NCBI RefSeq assembly: GCF_017377775.1
Contig: NZ_JAFVLN010000001.1
Location: forward strand, 1,054,001 to 1,118,000
Length of the DNA stretch: 64,000 bases
DNA from: Streptomyces sp. VRA16 Mangrove soil
GTDB lineage: Bacteria > Actinomycetota > Actinomycetes > Streptomycetales > Streptomycetaceae
Reading direction: 5' to 3'
Position 1 is the first letter of the stretch; each line of letters starts with the position of its first letter. Below are positions 26,465-34,229 of this stretch, in pieces. Made by a program: the position numbers and the translations under genes. Under the pieces are notes generated by a model. That model saw only the letters and a program-made list of their open reading frames with translations. It made no database searches and was not told the DNA's origin.

Positions 26465-27907
26465 TCACCTCCTGGCGAGGTGCAGCCGCAGGCCCTGCGG
26501 CATCAGCGTCAGCCGCTCCGCGACCTGCAGTCGGTAGCCGGCCCGCGGCGTCAGGTCGTAGCGGCGCAGCAGCAGGCCGAGCACCAGCGTCGCCTCGTGC
26601 AGGGCGAACTGTCGCCCGATGCAGGCCCGCGCGCCCGTGCCGAACGGCTTGAAGACATGCGCGGGGCGCGCCCGTACGGCCTGCGGGGCGAACCGGTCCG
26701 GGTCGAAGGACGCGGCGTCCTCGCCCCAGGCCGCCGGATCCCGGTGCAGCATCGTCGTGAGGACGAGCGCCCAGGCGCCGCGCCGCATCGGGTGCACCCC
26801 GCCGAGCGTCGTGTCGGCGACCGCCTCGCGCGCGAAGGCCGGAGCCGTCGGCCACAGCCGCAGCGACTCGTCCAGTACCCGCCGCAGATAGCGGAGTTTG
26901 GCGACCTGTTCGTAGGCGGGCACGTCGACGTCGCCCCAGACCCGGTCCACCTCCTCCTGCGCCTTCGCCAGCACGCCGGGGTTCTCGGCGAGGTAGTGCA
27001 GGGCGAAGGAGAGCGCCCCGGAGGTCGTCTCGTGCCCGGCCACCAGGAACGTGATGACCTGCCGCCGGATGTTCTCGGGCGCGAGCCGCTCGCCCGTCCG
27101 CGGGTGCGCCACCTCCAGCATCCGGTCCAGGAGATCGCCGGGACCGTCACCGGACGCGCGGCGGGCGGCGATCACGCCGTCGACGGTGCGGTTCAGATAG
27201 GCGCGGTCCGCCGCGTTGCGCTTCTCCGCGCCCCGCAGCAGCGCCGACAGCAGCGGCGGCACCACGTTGCGACGCTGCGCGAACGACAGGGCGCCCACCA
27301 TCGCCGTCACGAACGGATGCAGCCGCTCGCGCTCGAACGACCCGAAGTCGTGCCCGAATCCGGTCCGCGCGATCGTCTCCAGGGTCAGCTTGGTCATGTC
27401 GCCCGGCACGTCCACCGAACGCCCCGCCGCCTCGCTCGCGTCCCACGCCGTCATCAGCTGCCCGGCCACGTCGAGCATCAGCGGGTGGTAGCCCTCCATG
27501 GCCTCCCGGCTGAACCCGGGCGCGAGGATGTCGTGCGCCAGCTGCCAGTTGGGCTCGTGGTTGTACGCCGTGAACAGACCGTCGCCGGCCACGGGGCGCA
27601 GATTGGCGACCCCGAGCCCGACGTGCTTGGCGAACCGTGACTCGTCCGCCAGCTCCGCCGCGAGATCGGCGCCCCACACGAACACGATCTCCTTGCCGAA
27701 CCCCTTGCGGCGGAAGATCGGCCCCAGCTGCTCGGCGATCCGCATGGAGTCCTGCAAGGGCGTGCGGACATTGGCGCCGACGACGTCACCGATCAGCGGG
27801 ACCCGCCGGGGCGGGTGCGGGATCCGGTCCAGACGCGGCCAGCCCTGCTCGGCACTGCGGAAACCTCGCGGCAGTGCGGGCGCCGCCGTCTGTGTCATCT
27901 GAGCCAT
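26465..27907 (-). CDS. cytochrome P450, CYP102-like stand-alone haem domain
   Basis: 480-residue P450. It has the I-helix oxygen-activation motif AGHETTSG, ExxR in DESLRLWP, and the haem loop FGTGARACIGRQ with Cys429 as iron ligand. The sequence style (TAYNHEPNWQLAHDILAPGFS, HVFKPFGTG) is that of the P450 BM3 (CYP102) haem domain. The reductase part is absent, so separate redox partners are needed. Of two ATGs, the one ending at 27907 has AAGGGAG nine bases upstream and is used. It is divergent from a TetR gene and upstream of the ABC exporter pair. A fatty-acid-like substrate is plausible by family but not shown. Confidence 0.92.
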   Translation of the reverse strand: MAQMTQTAAPALPRGFRSAEQGWPRLDRIPHPPRRVPLIGDVVGANVRTPLQDSMRIAEQLGPIFRRKGFGKEIVFVWGADLAAELADESRFAKHVGLGVANLRPVAGDGLFTAYNHEPNWQLAHDILAPGFSREAMEGYHPLMLDVAGQLMTAWDASEAAGRSVDVPGDMTKLTLETIARTGFGHDFGSFERERLHPFVTAMVGALSFAQRRNVVPPLLSALLRGAEKRNAADRAYLNRTVDGVIAARRASGDGPGDLLDRMLEVAHPRTGERLAPENIRRQVITFLVAGHETTSGALSFALHYLAENPGVLAKAQEEVDRVWGDVDVPAYEQVAKLRYLRRVLDESLRLWPTAPAFAREAVADTTLGGVHPMRRGAWALVLTTMLHRDPAAWGEDAASFDPDRFAPQAVRARPAHVFKPFGTGARACIGRQFALHEATLVLGLLLRRYDLTPRAGYRLQVAERLTLMPQGLRLHLARR

Positions 27908-27970
27908 CGAGCCCATCTCCCTTGCGCCACCGGCGGGTTGAGGCGCCGGGGATGCCTTGTTAGACGCGGA

Positions 27971-28006
27971 TTCAATAATGCGACTCAGTGTGCGGCTGTT
28001 ATTGAA
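27971..28006. promoter_or_regulatory. TTCAATAA / TTATTGAA palindrome between P450 and TetR genes
   Basis: Perfect 8-base arms TTCAATAA (27971-27978) and TTATTGAA (27999-28006) lie symmetrically in the divergent promoter region, 20 bases apart. They are unusually AT-rich for this genome. This is a likely operator for the TetR protein encoded at 28049, controlling both directions. Confidence 0.7.
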
Positions 28007-28048
28007 CTCACGTCAAGTAAGGCGACGTTCGTCCAGTAGGGTGCGGCC

Positions 28049-28660
28049 ATGACGGCAGAGCGGACGACCCGGCGCAGACTGAGCACGGAGCAGCGCAGGG
28101 AGCAATTGCTGTCCGTGGGGGCGAAGTTGTTCGCCCAGAGTCCGTACGGCGACGTGTGGATCGAGCAGGTCGCCGAGATCGCGGGCGTCTCCAGGGGGCT
28201 CCTGTACCACTACTTTCCGAACAAAAGGGACTTCTTCGCCGCGGTCGTGCGGCGCGAGAGCGAGCGGATGCTGCGGCTGACCGCCGCCGTTCCCGGCGTC
28301 CCCGTGCGCGAACAGCTCGGCGCCGGACTCGACACGTTCCTCGGCTACGTCGCCGCGCACGCCGAGGGCTTCCGCGCCTTCCATCGCGCCGAGTCCGCGG
28401 GGGACCCCGTGGTGCGCACCGTCTACCGCGAGGGGCTCGCCGCCCAGGAGCGGCAGATCCTGGCCGCCCTCGCCGCCGACCCCGAGATCGCGGACCGGCT
28501 GCCGGACCCCGCCGCGCTGCGCCTCGCCGTGCGCGGCTGGCTCGCCTTCCTCGTCGCCGTCTGCCTCGACTGGCTCGACGAGCCGGAGGGGTCGGAGCTC
28601 GGCCGCGACCACCTGCGGGACCTGTGTGCGCGGGCCCTGCTCGGGGCGCTCGACTGCTGA
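28049..28660 (+). CDS. TetR/AcrR-family regulator
   Basis: 203-residue TetR regulator with HTH VAEIAGVSRGLLYHYFPNKRDFF at about residues 42-64. It resembles the fatty-acid or P450-associated TetR group. No ribosome-binding site precedes the ATG; instead TAGGGT (28037-28042) lies exactly six bases upstream, so the mRNA is probably leaderless. It is divergent from the P450-exporter run and is its likely repressor through the palindrome at 27971-28006. Confidence 0.9.
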   Translation: MTAERTTRRRLSTEQRREQLLSVGAKLFAQSPYGDVWIEQVAEIAGVSRGLLYHYFPNKRDFFAAVVRRESERMLRLTAAVPGVPVREQLGAGLDTFLGYVAAHAEGFRAFHRAESAGDPVVRTVYREGLAAQERQILAALAADPEIADRLPDPAALRLAVRGWLAFLVAVCLDWLDEPEGSELGRDHLRDLCARALLGALDC

Positions 28661-28726
28661 ACCTCCCGACGGGCCTGCCGGGCGGCTCGTCGGGGTGTGG
28701 TCAGGGGGTAAGGGTAGTAAGGAAAA

Positions 28727-28757
28727 CTTGCAAGGCTGCCTGTCTATCTCTTACGGT
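28727..28757 (+). promoter_or_regulatory. candidate leaderless promoter with palindromic -35 of the MarR gene
   Basis: TTGCAA (28728-28733), 18 bases, then TACGGT (28752-28757), with the ATG at 28764 six bases further on and no Shine-Dalgarno sequence. The -35 element lies in the perfect palindrome CTTGCAAG (28727-28734), a natural MarR contact site. Confidence 0.55.
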
Positions 28758-28763
28758 GGCCTT

Positions 28764-29219
28764 ATGTCAGGAACGCAGGGACCCGCGGCCGCCGAGCCGC
28801 CCACCGAGCGGATCGCCGCCGACCTCGCGACCGTCGTCGGCCGGCTCTCGCGGCGGCTGCGCACGGCGTCGCCGGACAGTCTGCTCACCCCGACCCAGCG
28901 CACCGTGCTCGCCCGCCTCGACGGGGAGGGCCCGGCCACCACGGCGGCGCTCGCCCGCTCCGAGTACGTGAAACCGCAGTCGATGCGGCTCACGCTCGGC
29001 GCGCTGGAGGAGCGCGGCTTCGTCGCCCGCACCCCGGACCCGACCGACGGGCGCCAGTCCGTCGTGTCGATCACCGACAGCGGCCGTGCCACCCTCGCCG
29101 CCGTCCGCGCCGCCAAGCACGGCTGGCTGTCCCAGGCCCTCGACAGCGAGCTGGCCCCGGCCGAGCGCCGGCTGCTCGCCGAGGCGACGGTGCTCCTCGA
29201 ACGGCTGGTGGAGAAGTGA
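28764..29219 (+). CDS. MarR-family regulator
   Basis: 151-residue MarR protein. The winged HTH region reads TTAALARSEYVKPQSMRLTLGALEERGFVARTPDPTDGRQSVVSITDSG, with the DxR wing motif. I start at the ATG at 28764 (MSGTQGP); the frame is open further upstream but without family sequence. It overlaps the MFS gene by four bases (GTGA), forming a regulator-transporter operon probably repressed by its own product. Confidence 0.9.
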   Translation: MSGTQGPAAAEPPTERIAADLATVVGRLSRRLRTASPDSLLTPTQRTVLARLDGEGPATTAALARSEYVKPQSMRLTLGALEERGFVARTPDPTDGRQSVVSITDSGRATLAAVRAAKHGWLSQALDSELAPAERRLLAEATVLLERLVEK

Positions 29220-30616
29220 GCGGTGACATAGCCACCACCGGGACCGTGCCGACGACCCCGGTCGGCACCGGCTTCCGCGCCCGGCTCACCGCACCGCTCC
29301 TGCTGGGCTCGGTGCTCAACCCGCTCAACACCACGATGATCTCCACCGGCCTGGTGGCGATCGGACACCACTTCGGAGTCGGCGCCGCCGACACGGCCTG
29401 GCTGATCTCCGTGCTCTACCTGGCCAGCGCCGTCGCCCAGCCCGTGCTCGGCAAGCTCGCCGACGCGCTCGGCCCGCGCCGGGTCTTCCTCGCGGGGCTG
29501 GTCGTGGTCTGCGCCTCCGGGCTCGTCGGCGCACTCGCCCCCGCCTTCGGCTGGATCGTCGTCTCCCGGCTGCTGCTCGGCATCGGCACCTCGGCCGCGT
29601 ACCCGGCCGCGATGGCCGTCCTGCGCGACGAGGGCCGCCGCGTCGGACGCCGCCCGCCGCGCCCGGTCATGGCCCGGCTCTCCTTCGCGGCGCTCGGCAG
29701 CGCCGCCGTCGGCCCCACGCTCGGCGGGCTGCTCGTCACCTTCGTCGGCTGGCGCGGCATCTTCGCCGTCAACGTGCCCGTGTCGGTGATCGCCTTCTGC
29801 TGCGCCCTGCTGTGGATCCCGGCGGATCCGGACCGCGGCACCGACGGCGAACCGGCCCCCAAGCCGGCTCTCGACCCGCTCGGCATCGGCCTGTTCACCA
29901 CCGCGCTGACCGTCCTCGTCTTCTTCCTGCTCGACCTCGCGCACCCGATGTGGTGGCTGCTCGCCCCGTTCGCGGTGCTCGGCGCGGTCCTGCTGTGGTG
30001 GCAACTGCGCTGCCGGGCCCCGTTCATCGACGTACGGATGCTCGCGGGCAACGGGCCGCTCGCCCGCACCTATCTGCGGCACGGTCTGAGCTATCTGCTC
30101 ATCTACTGCGTCATGTACGGCTTCACCCAGTGGCTGGAGGAGGGGCGCGGCTACTCCTCCGGGCACACCGGACTGCTGATGCTCCCGATGTCGCTCGCCG
30201 CCCTGGTCTGCTCCCTGATCGGCGCCCGCACCAAGGGGATCCGCGCCCCGCTGATCGTGGCGAGCGTGCTGCTCACCGCGGGGGCGGCGCTGCTCGCCTT
30301 CGTCTCGGGCGCCACGCCGCTCGGCGTGCTGCTCCTCGCGGGCGCCTGCTTCGGCATTCCGCAGGGCCTCATCGGCACCAGCAACCAGGCCGCCGTCCAG
30401 GAGTACGCGCCCGCGGCCGACATCGGCGCCGCGGCGGGCCTGCAGCGCACCGCGCAGTACATCGGTGCCATCACCGCGTCCGGCCTGATCGCCCTCGCCT
30501 ACGGGCAGCGCGCCCATGACGCCGGACTGCACCTGATGGCGACGGCGTCGGCCGTCCTCGGGGTGCTCCTCGTGGCCCTCACGGTGACGGACCCGGCGCT
30601 GCGCAGGCGGCGGTGA
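29216..30616 (+). CDS. MFS transporter
   Basis: 466-residue transporter with about 12-14 TM segments. Motif A-like GKLADALGPRRVFLAGL lies between TM2 and TM3, and a central loop follows IPADPDRGTDGEPAPKP. The GTG start overlaps the marR stop. It is probably a proton-driven drug or metabolite exporter induced through the MarR protein. It ends two bases before the convergent NTF2-like gene. Confidence 0.88.
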   Translation: MSGDIATTGTVPTTPVGTGFRARLTAPLLLGSVLNPLNTTMISTGLVAIGHHFGVGAADTAWLISVLYLASAVAQPVLGKLADALGPRRVFLAGLVVVCASGLVGALAPAFGWIVVSRLLLGIGTSAAYPAAMAVLRDEGRRVGRRPPRPVMARLSFAALGSAAVGPTLGGLLVTFVGWRGIFAVNVPVSVIAFCCALLWIPADPDRGTDGEPAPKPALDPLGIGLFTTALTVLVFFLLDLAHPMWWLLAPFAVLGAVLLWWQLRCRAPFIDVRMLAGNGPLARTYLRHGLSYLLIYCVMYGFTQWLEEGRGYSSGHTGLLMLPMSLAALVCSLIGARTKGIRAPLIVASVLLTAGAALLAFVSGATPLGVLLLAGACFGIPQGLIGTSNQAAVQEYAPAADIGAAAGLQRTAQYIGAITASGLIALAYGQRAHDAGLHLMATASAVLGVLLVALTVTDPALRRRR

Positions 30617-30617
30617 C

Positions 30618-31025
30618 TCAGGGGCCGAGGAAGAGGTCGCCCGCCGGCTCCTGGTGCCCGTCCGCCGTGTGCCAGTAGTCGCGCGTCGCCACGGCGAGCC
30701 CGTCCGCACCGAACCGTACGAACACGCAGCCGGCCAGCGTCGTGGGCCGCCCGTCCTCCTCGGACAGCACCCGGAACTCGGCCACCGCGAGCGGCCCCGG
30801 GCCCACCACCGGCTCCCCGAACCGCACGTCCACAGGCCGCTCGTCCGCGAACGACCAGCGCAGATACGCGGCGAGCGCGTCCCGCCCGCGGTGCGGCTCC
30901 CGGAACGGCATCGACCGGTGCACGCAGTCGTCCGCGTAGAGGGCGAGCAGCGCGTCCACGTCGTGCCGGGCCCAGCCGGACTCCCACACGGCGACGAACC
31001 GCCGCGCGGCCTGCTCAGTGTCCAT
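30618..31025 (-). CDS. SnoaL/NTF2-like protein
   Basis: 135-residue single-domain alpha+beta cone protein (RFVAVWESGWARHDVDALLALYADDCVHRSMPFREPHRGRDALAAYL). The NTF2-like/SnoaL pattern is clear, but no catalytic residues can be assigned. The ATG ending at 31025 is used. Members act as isomerases, cyclases or ligand-binding proteins. It is convergent with the MFS gene and gives no operon clue. Confidence 0.8.
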   Translation of the reverse strand: MDTEQAARRFVAVWESGWARHDVDALLALYADDCVHRSMPFREPHRGRDALAAYLRWSFADERPVDVRFGEPVVGPGPLAVAEFRVLSEEDGRPTTLAGCVFVRFGADGLAVATRDYWHTADGHQEPAGDLFLGP

Positions 31026-31095
31026 GCCTGCCCCCAACTCGCCGGTCCCGTGCGGCGATCGGGGCCGACGCTACCCCAGCCCGCCCCGGCGGGCG

Positions 31096-31872
31096 TCACT
31101 GCGCGTCGTGGAGGACCAGCCCCAGGGTGTGCCTGCGGCCCGAGCGGACCGTGCTCACGCCGTGCCGCATCGGGCCGTTGGCCCAGCCGCGCACCGAGCG
31201 CACCGGCCGGTCGCGCGTGGTGAAGACCAGCGCGTGCCCCTGCAGCAGCGTCGTGGCGTGACCGCGCGACTGGGCGCGCGGTCGCTGCTCCGTCATCAGG
31301 AACTCGCCCCCGGTGTAGTCGACGCCGGGCTCGTCCAGACCGATCACCACCTGCAGCGGGAACACCAGCTCGCCGTACAGGTCCCGGTGCAGGGCGTTCC
31401 AGTCGCCCGGCCCGTACCGCAGCAGGATCGGGGTCGGGCGTGTCTGGCCGGCCGCACGACAGCGCTCCAGCCACGCGTCGAAGGTGTCCGGCCACGGCGC
31501 CGGCCGGTTCAGCCGCCGCGCCCAGGTCCGGGCGATCGGCAGCAGCCGCGGATAGAACGCCGCGCGCAACTCCCGTACGAGATCGGGCAGCGGATCGTCG
31601 AAGTAGCGGTACTGCCCCTTGCCGAACCGGTGACGGGCCATGTCGACGGTCGAGCGGAACCGGTCCGCGTCGTCGTAGAGCGCGGCCACCGACCGGCACT
31701 CGGCCGGGGTGAGCACGGGCCGAGCCGTGAGGGCGCTGCCGAACTCGTCCAGCTCGGCGGCGATTTCGGACCCGTCGACGGCGGTGGCACGGTCGAACGC
31801 GGTGGCAGCGGAGAAGGAGGGCGAGAAGGAGGGCGAGGAAGCGGGCCGGGAAGCGGAGGAGAAGGTCGTCAT
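31096..31872 (-). CDS. 2OG-Fe(II) oxygenase (PF09859-like)
   Basis: 258-residue non-haem iron dioxygenase. Iron-ligand candidates are His and Asp in NALHRDLYGELVFPLQ and a distal His in MRHGVSTV, with Arg in SGRRHTLGLVLHD for 2-oxoglutarate. The general arrangement and GGEFLMTEQRPRAQSR match the family annotated as oxygenases that repair alkylated DNA, but direct evidence for that activity in the family is limited. The Ser/Ala-rich first 30 residues look disordered. It is divergent from a PrmC-like methyltransferase. Confidence 0.8.
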   Translation of the reverse strand: MTTFSSASRPASSPSFSPSFSAATAFDRATAVDGSEIAAELDEFGSALTARPVLTPAECRSVAALYDDADRFRSTVDMARHRFGKGQYRYFDDPLPDLVRELRAAFYPRLLPIARTWARRLNRPAPWPDTFDAWLERCRAAGQTRPTPILLRYGPGDWNALHRDLYGELVFPLQVVIGLDEPGVDYTGGEFLMTEQRPRAQSRGHATTLLQGHALVFTTRDRPVRSVRGWANGPMRHGVSTVRSGRRHTLGLVLHDAQ

Positions 31873-32019
31873 GGCAGGCCGTCCGGTGTCCGGGGTGTGT
31901 CAAAACGGTGTGACCTCTCCAGGCTGGCCGCCCGCGCGGGACGATTCCGGCGGTATTCGGACGCCGCGTTCGGTGCGGTAGTGTGACCGGGCCCCACCGC
32001 GCCACGAGGGAACAAGGAG

Positions 32020-32091
32020 GTGAGCCCGATCATCGCTGTAGCAGGTCAGGAGCTCCCCTGTCCCGTCGTGCGCCACGACCGCTCCCGCTGA
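32020..32091 (+). CDS. possible 23-residue leader peptide
   Basis: GTG at 32020 opens a frame MSPIIAVAGQELPCPVVRHD followed by three residues and TGA at 32089-32091. GAGGG lies nine bases upstream. It ends just before a strong hairpin (32100-32116) and 63 bases before the PrmC-like gene. It would fit an attenuating or coupling leader, but a chance short frame is possible at this GC content. Confidence 0.3.
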   Translation: MSPIIAVAGQELPCPVVRHDRSR

Positions 32092-32099
32092 GCGGACGG

Positions 32100-32116
32100 C
32101 GGCCGCGCGGCGGCCG
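32100..32116 (+). promoter_or_regulatory. GC-only hairpin in the leader of the PrmC-like gene
   Basis: CGGCCGC-GCG-GCGGCCG forms a perfect 7-base-pair stem with a 3-base loop, nine bases after the stop of the candidate leader peptide. Without a T-tract it could be a pause or attenuation element. Confidence 0.4.
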
Positions 32117-32154
32117 GGAGCCCCGTCGGCGTCCCGAGAGGTCACACCACGCTC

Positions 32155-32961
32155 ATGCCCCTCCCGTCTTTTCTCCCGACACCCGTCACACCCCCGCCCG
32201 CCTTCCTCGTGCCCGTGCTGCGTGCCGCCGGCTGCGTCTTCGCCGAGGACGAGGCACGCATCCTGCACACCTGCGCCCGCGACGACGCCGAACTGACCGC
32301 GATGGTCGAGCGGCGCGCCGCCGGGCACCCGCTGGAGCACGTCGTCGGCTGGGCCGAGTTCTGCGGGCTGCGCATCGCCGTCGACCCCGGGGTCTTCGTG
32401 CCGCGCCGCCGCACCGAGTTCCTCGCCCGCCAGGCCCTCGCCCGCACCGGACCCGGAGCCACCGTCGTCGACCTGTGCTGCGGCACCGGGGCGGTCGCCG
32501 CCGTCCTCGCCGCGCGCCGCCCCGCCCGGCTGCACGCCGCCGACCTGGACCCGGCGGCGGTGCGCTGCGCCAGCCGCAACCTCGCCCCGTTCGACGGCGA
32601 GGTGCACGAGGGCGACCTGTACGCGCCGCTGCCCGCGGAACTCGCGGGCCGGGTCGACATCCTCGTCGCCAACGGCCCCTATGTGCCCACCGGCGACGTG
32701 CCGCTGCTGCCGTCCGAGGCCCGCGACCACGAACACCGCATGGCCCTCGACGGCGGCGCCGACGGACTCGACGTCATGCGCCGGGTCACCGCCCAGGCCC
32801 CGCGCTGGCTCGCGCCGGGCGGCCTGCTCTTCGTGGAGACCAGCGAACGGCAGGCCGGCACCGCACTCGCGGAGGTGCGCGGGGCCGGCCTCGACGCCCG
32901 CCTGGCCGAGGACGACGAACTGTCCGCCACGGTCGTCATCGGCATGCGCCCGGCGCGCTGA
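32155..32961 (+). CDS. PrmC/HemK-like protein-(glutamine-N5) methyltransferase
   Basis: 268-residue SAM-dependent methyltransferase. It has an N-terminal helical region with GHPLEHVVGWAEFCGLRIAVDPGVFVPRRRTE, the SAM motif VVDLCCGTGAVAAVLA, and the catalytic-loop motif NGPYVP where the family has NPPY. PrmC methylates the GGQ glutamine of release factors. This looks like the second, divergent copy common in Streptomyces rather than the housekeeping prmC beside prfA. It is divergent from the 2OG oxygenase. Confidence 0.85.
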   Translation: MPLPSFLPTPVTPPPAFLVPVLRAAGCVFAEDEARILHTCARDDAELTAMVERRAAGHPLEHVVGWAEFCGLRIAVDPGVFVPRRRTEFLARQALARTGPGATVVDLCCGTGAVAAVLAARRPARLHAADLDPAAVRCASRNLAPFDGEVHEGDLYAPLPAELAGRVDILVANGPYVPTGDVPLLPSEARDHEHRMALDGGADGLDVMRRVTAQAPRWLAPGGLLFVETSERQAGTALAEVRGAGLDARLAEDDELSATVVIGMRPAR

Positions 32962-32984
32962 GCACCGGGGTTTCGCCCACCGCG

Positions 32985-33018
32985 GTTCCGGTACCCGGCT
33001 TGATCCGGGTACCGGAAC
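32985..33018. terminator. perfect 14-bp hairpin between the methyltransferase and Asn-Asp repeat genes
   Basis: GTTCCGGTACCCGG (32985-32998), loop CTTGAT, CCGGGTACCGGAAC (33005-33018). It is 23 bases after the methyltransferase stop and ends 20 bases before the next ATG, with that gene's GAGGAGG site in between. No T-tract follows. It may be a terminator, or an operator / 5' UTR element of the downstream gene. Confidence 0.65.
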
Positions 33019-33038
33019 GACTGCGAGGAGGTACCGCC

Positions 33039-33436
<398 letters not shown>

Positions 33437-33449
<13 letters not shown>

Positions 33450-34084
33450 GACACCTGCACCTTGTCGAACCCCAGGGAACGCAGCAGGCCCTGGAGCATC
33501 GCCGTGGTGTTCCGCTCGGCGCGGTCCGTCAGGCCGCTGTCCTTCGCGGCCTCGCCGATGTGTTTCGCGGCGAGCTTGCGCACGGCCCGCTCGTCGTTAG
33601 GGTTGTCGGAGAACAGGTCGCCGAGCCGGTCGAGCAGCCCACGCTGTTTGGACACCGCGTAGGAGCGGTCCGTGTCCAGGGCGGGCTTGTCCAGCTTCGC
33701 GTGCGGCAGGTGCAGGACCGCCGACGTACGGTCCTTGTTCACGCGTACGTCGCCGGGGTCCACCTTGCCGAGATCCACGTACGCGTCCACGGATCCCGCC
33801 CCGACGTACAGGGTCCTGGTCCCGCGGATCGCGTCCGGCAGATACTTCGTGTCCTTCTCCAGGTCGACGACGACCTGGAAGTTCCCGGACGCCGCGTCGT
33901 ATCGGCTCAGATCCCGCACGGACTTGAGCAGCGCGGGCCCCGAGCGGTCGTGGGTCTCGGTGCCGAACACGCCGTCGAGACGGTGCATCAGGCTCAGTCC
34001 GGTGAACAGCAGCACCAGGACGACAGCCACCACGACGACGGCCTTCGCCCAGCGGGGGAGCAGTGCAACAGCCCTCGGCCTCAT
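33437..34084 (-). CDS. DUF4230 domain-containing membrane-anchored protein
   Basis: 215-residue protein. One TM segment (VVVVAVVLVLLFTGLSL, about residues 17-35) is followed by an extracytoplasmic DUF4230-type domain: LLKSVRDLSRYDAASGNFQVVVDLEKDTKYLP and LYVGAGSVDAYVDLGKVDPGDV. GGAAGGAGG lies eight bases before the ATG ending at 34084, which decides against the longer frame to 34120. The function is unknown. Confidence 0.82.
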
Positions 34085-34229
34085 GAAGGAGACCTCCTTC
34101 CCATGGAGGCCGAGTTCCACCGTAGCCGCTGATCACGCCTGTGGTGCCGCCGTGCGCACCCGTGCGCTCCCGCTGTTCGTCACGTCGGGCCACCCGGTTC
34201 GCTGGTGTCACGGCCGGGTGCCGTGTCCG

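Noticed and set aside
28751..32005. A 1084-codon minus-strand open frame across marR, the MFS gene and the oxygenase
   Set aside because: It crosses several recognised genes in other frames and its composition is not protein-like.
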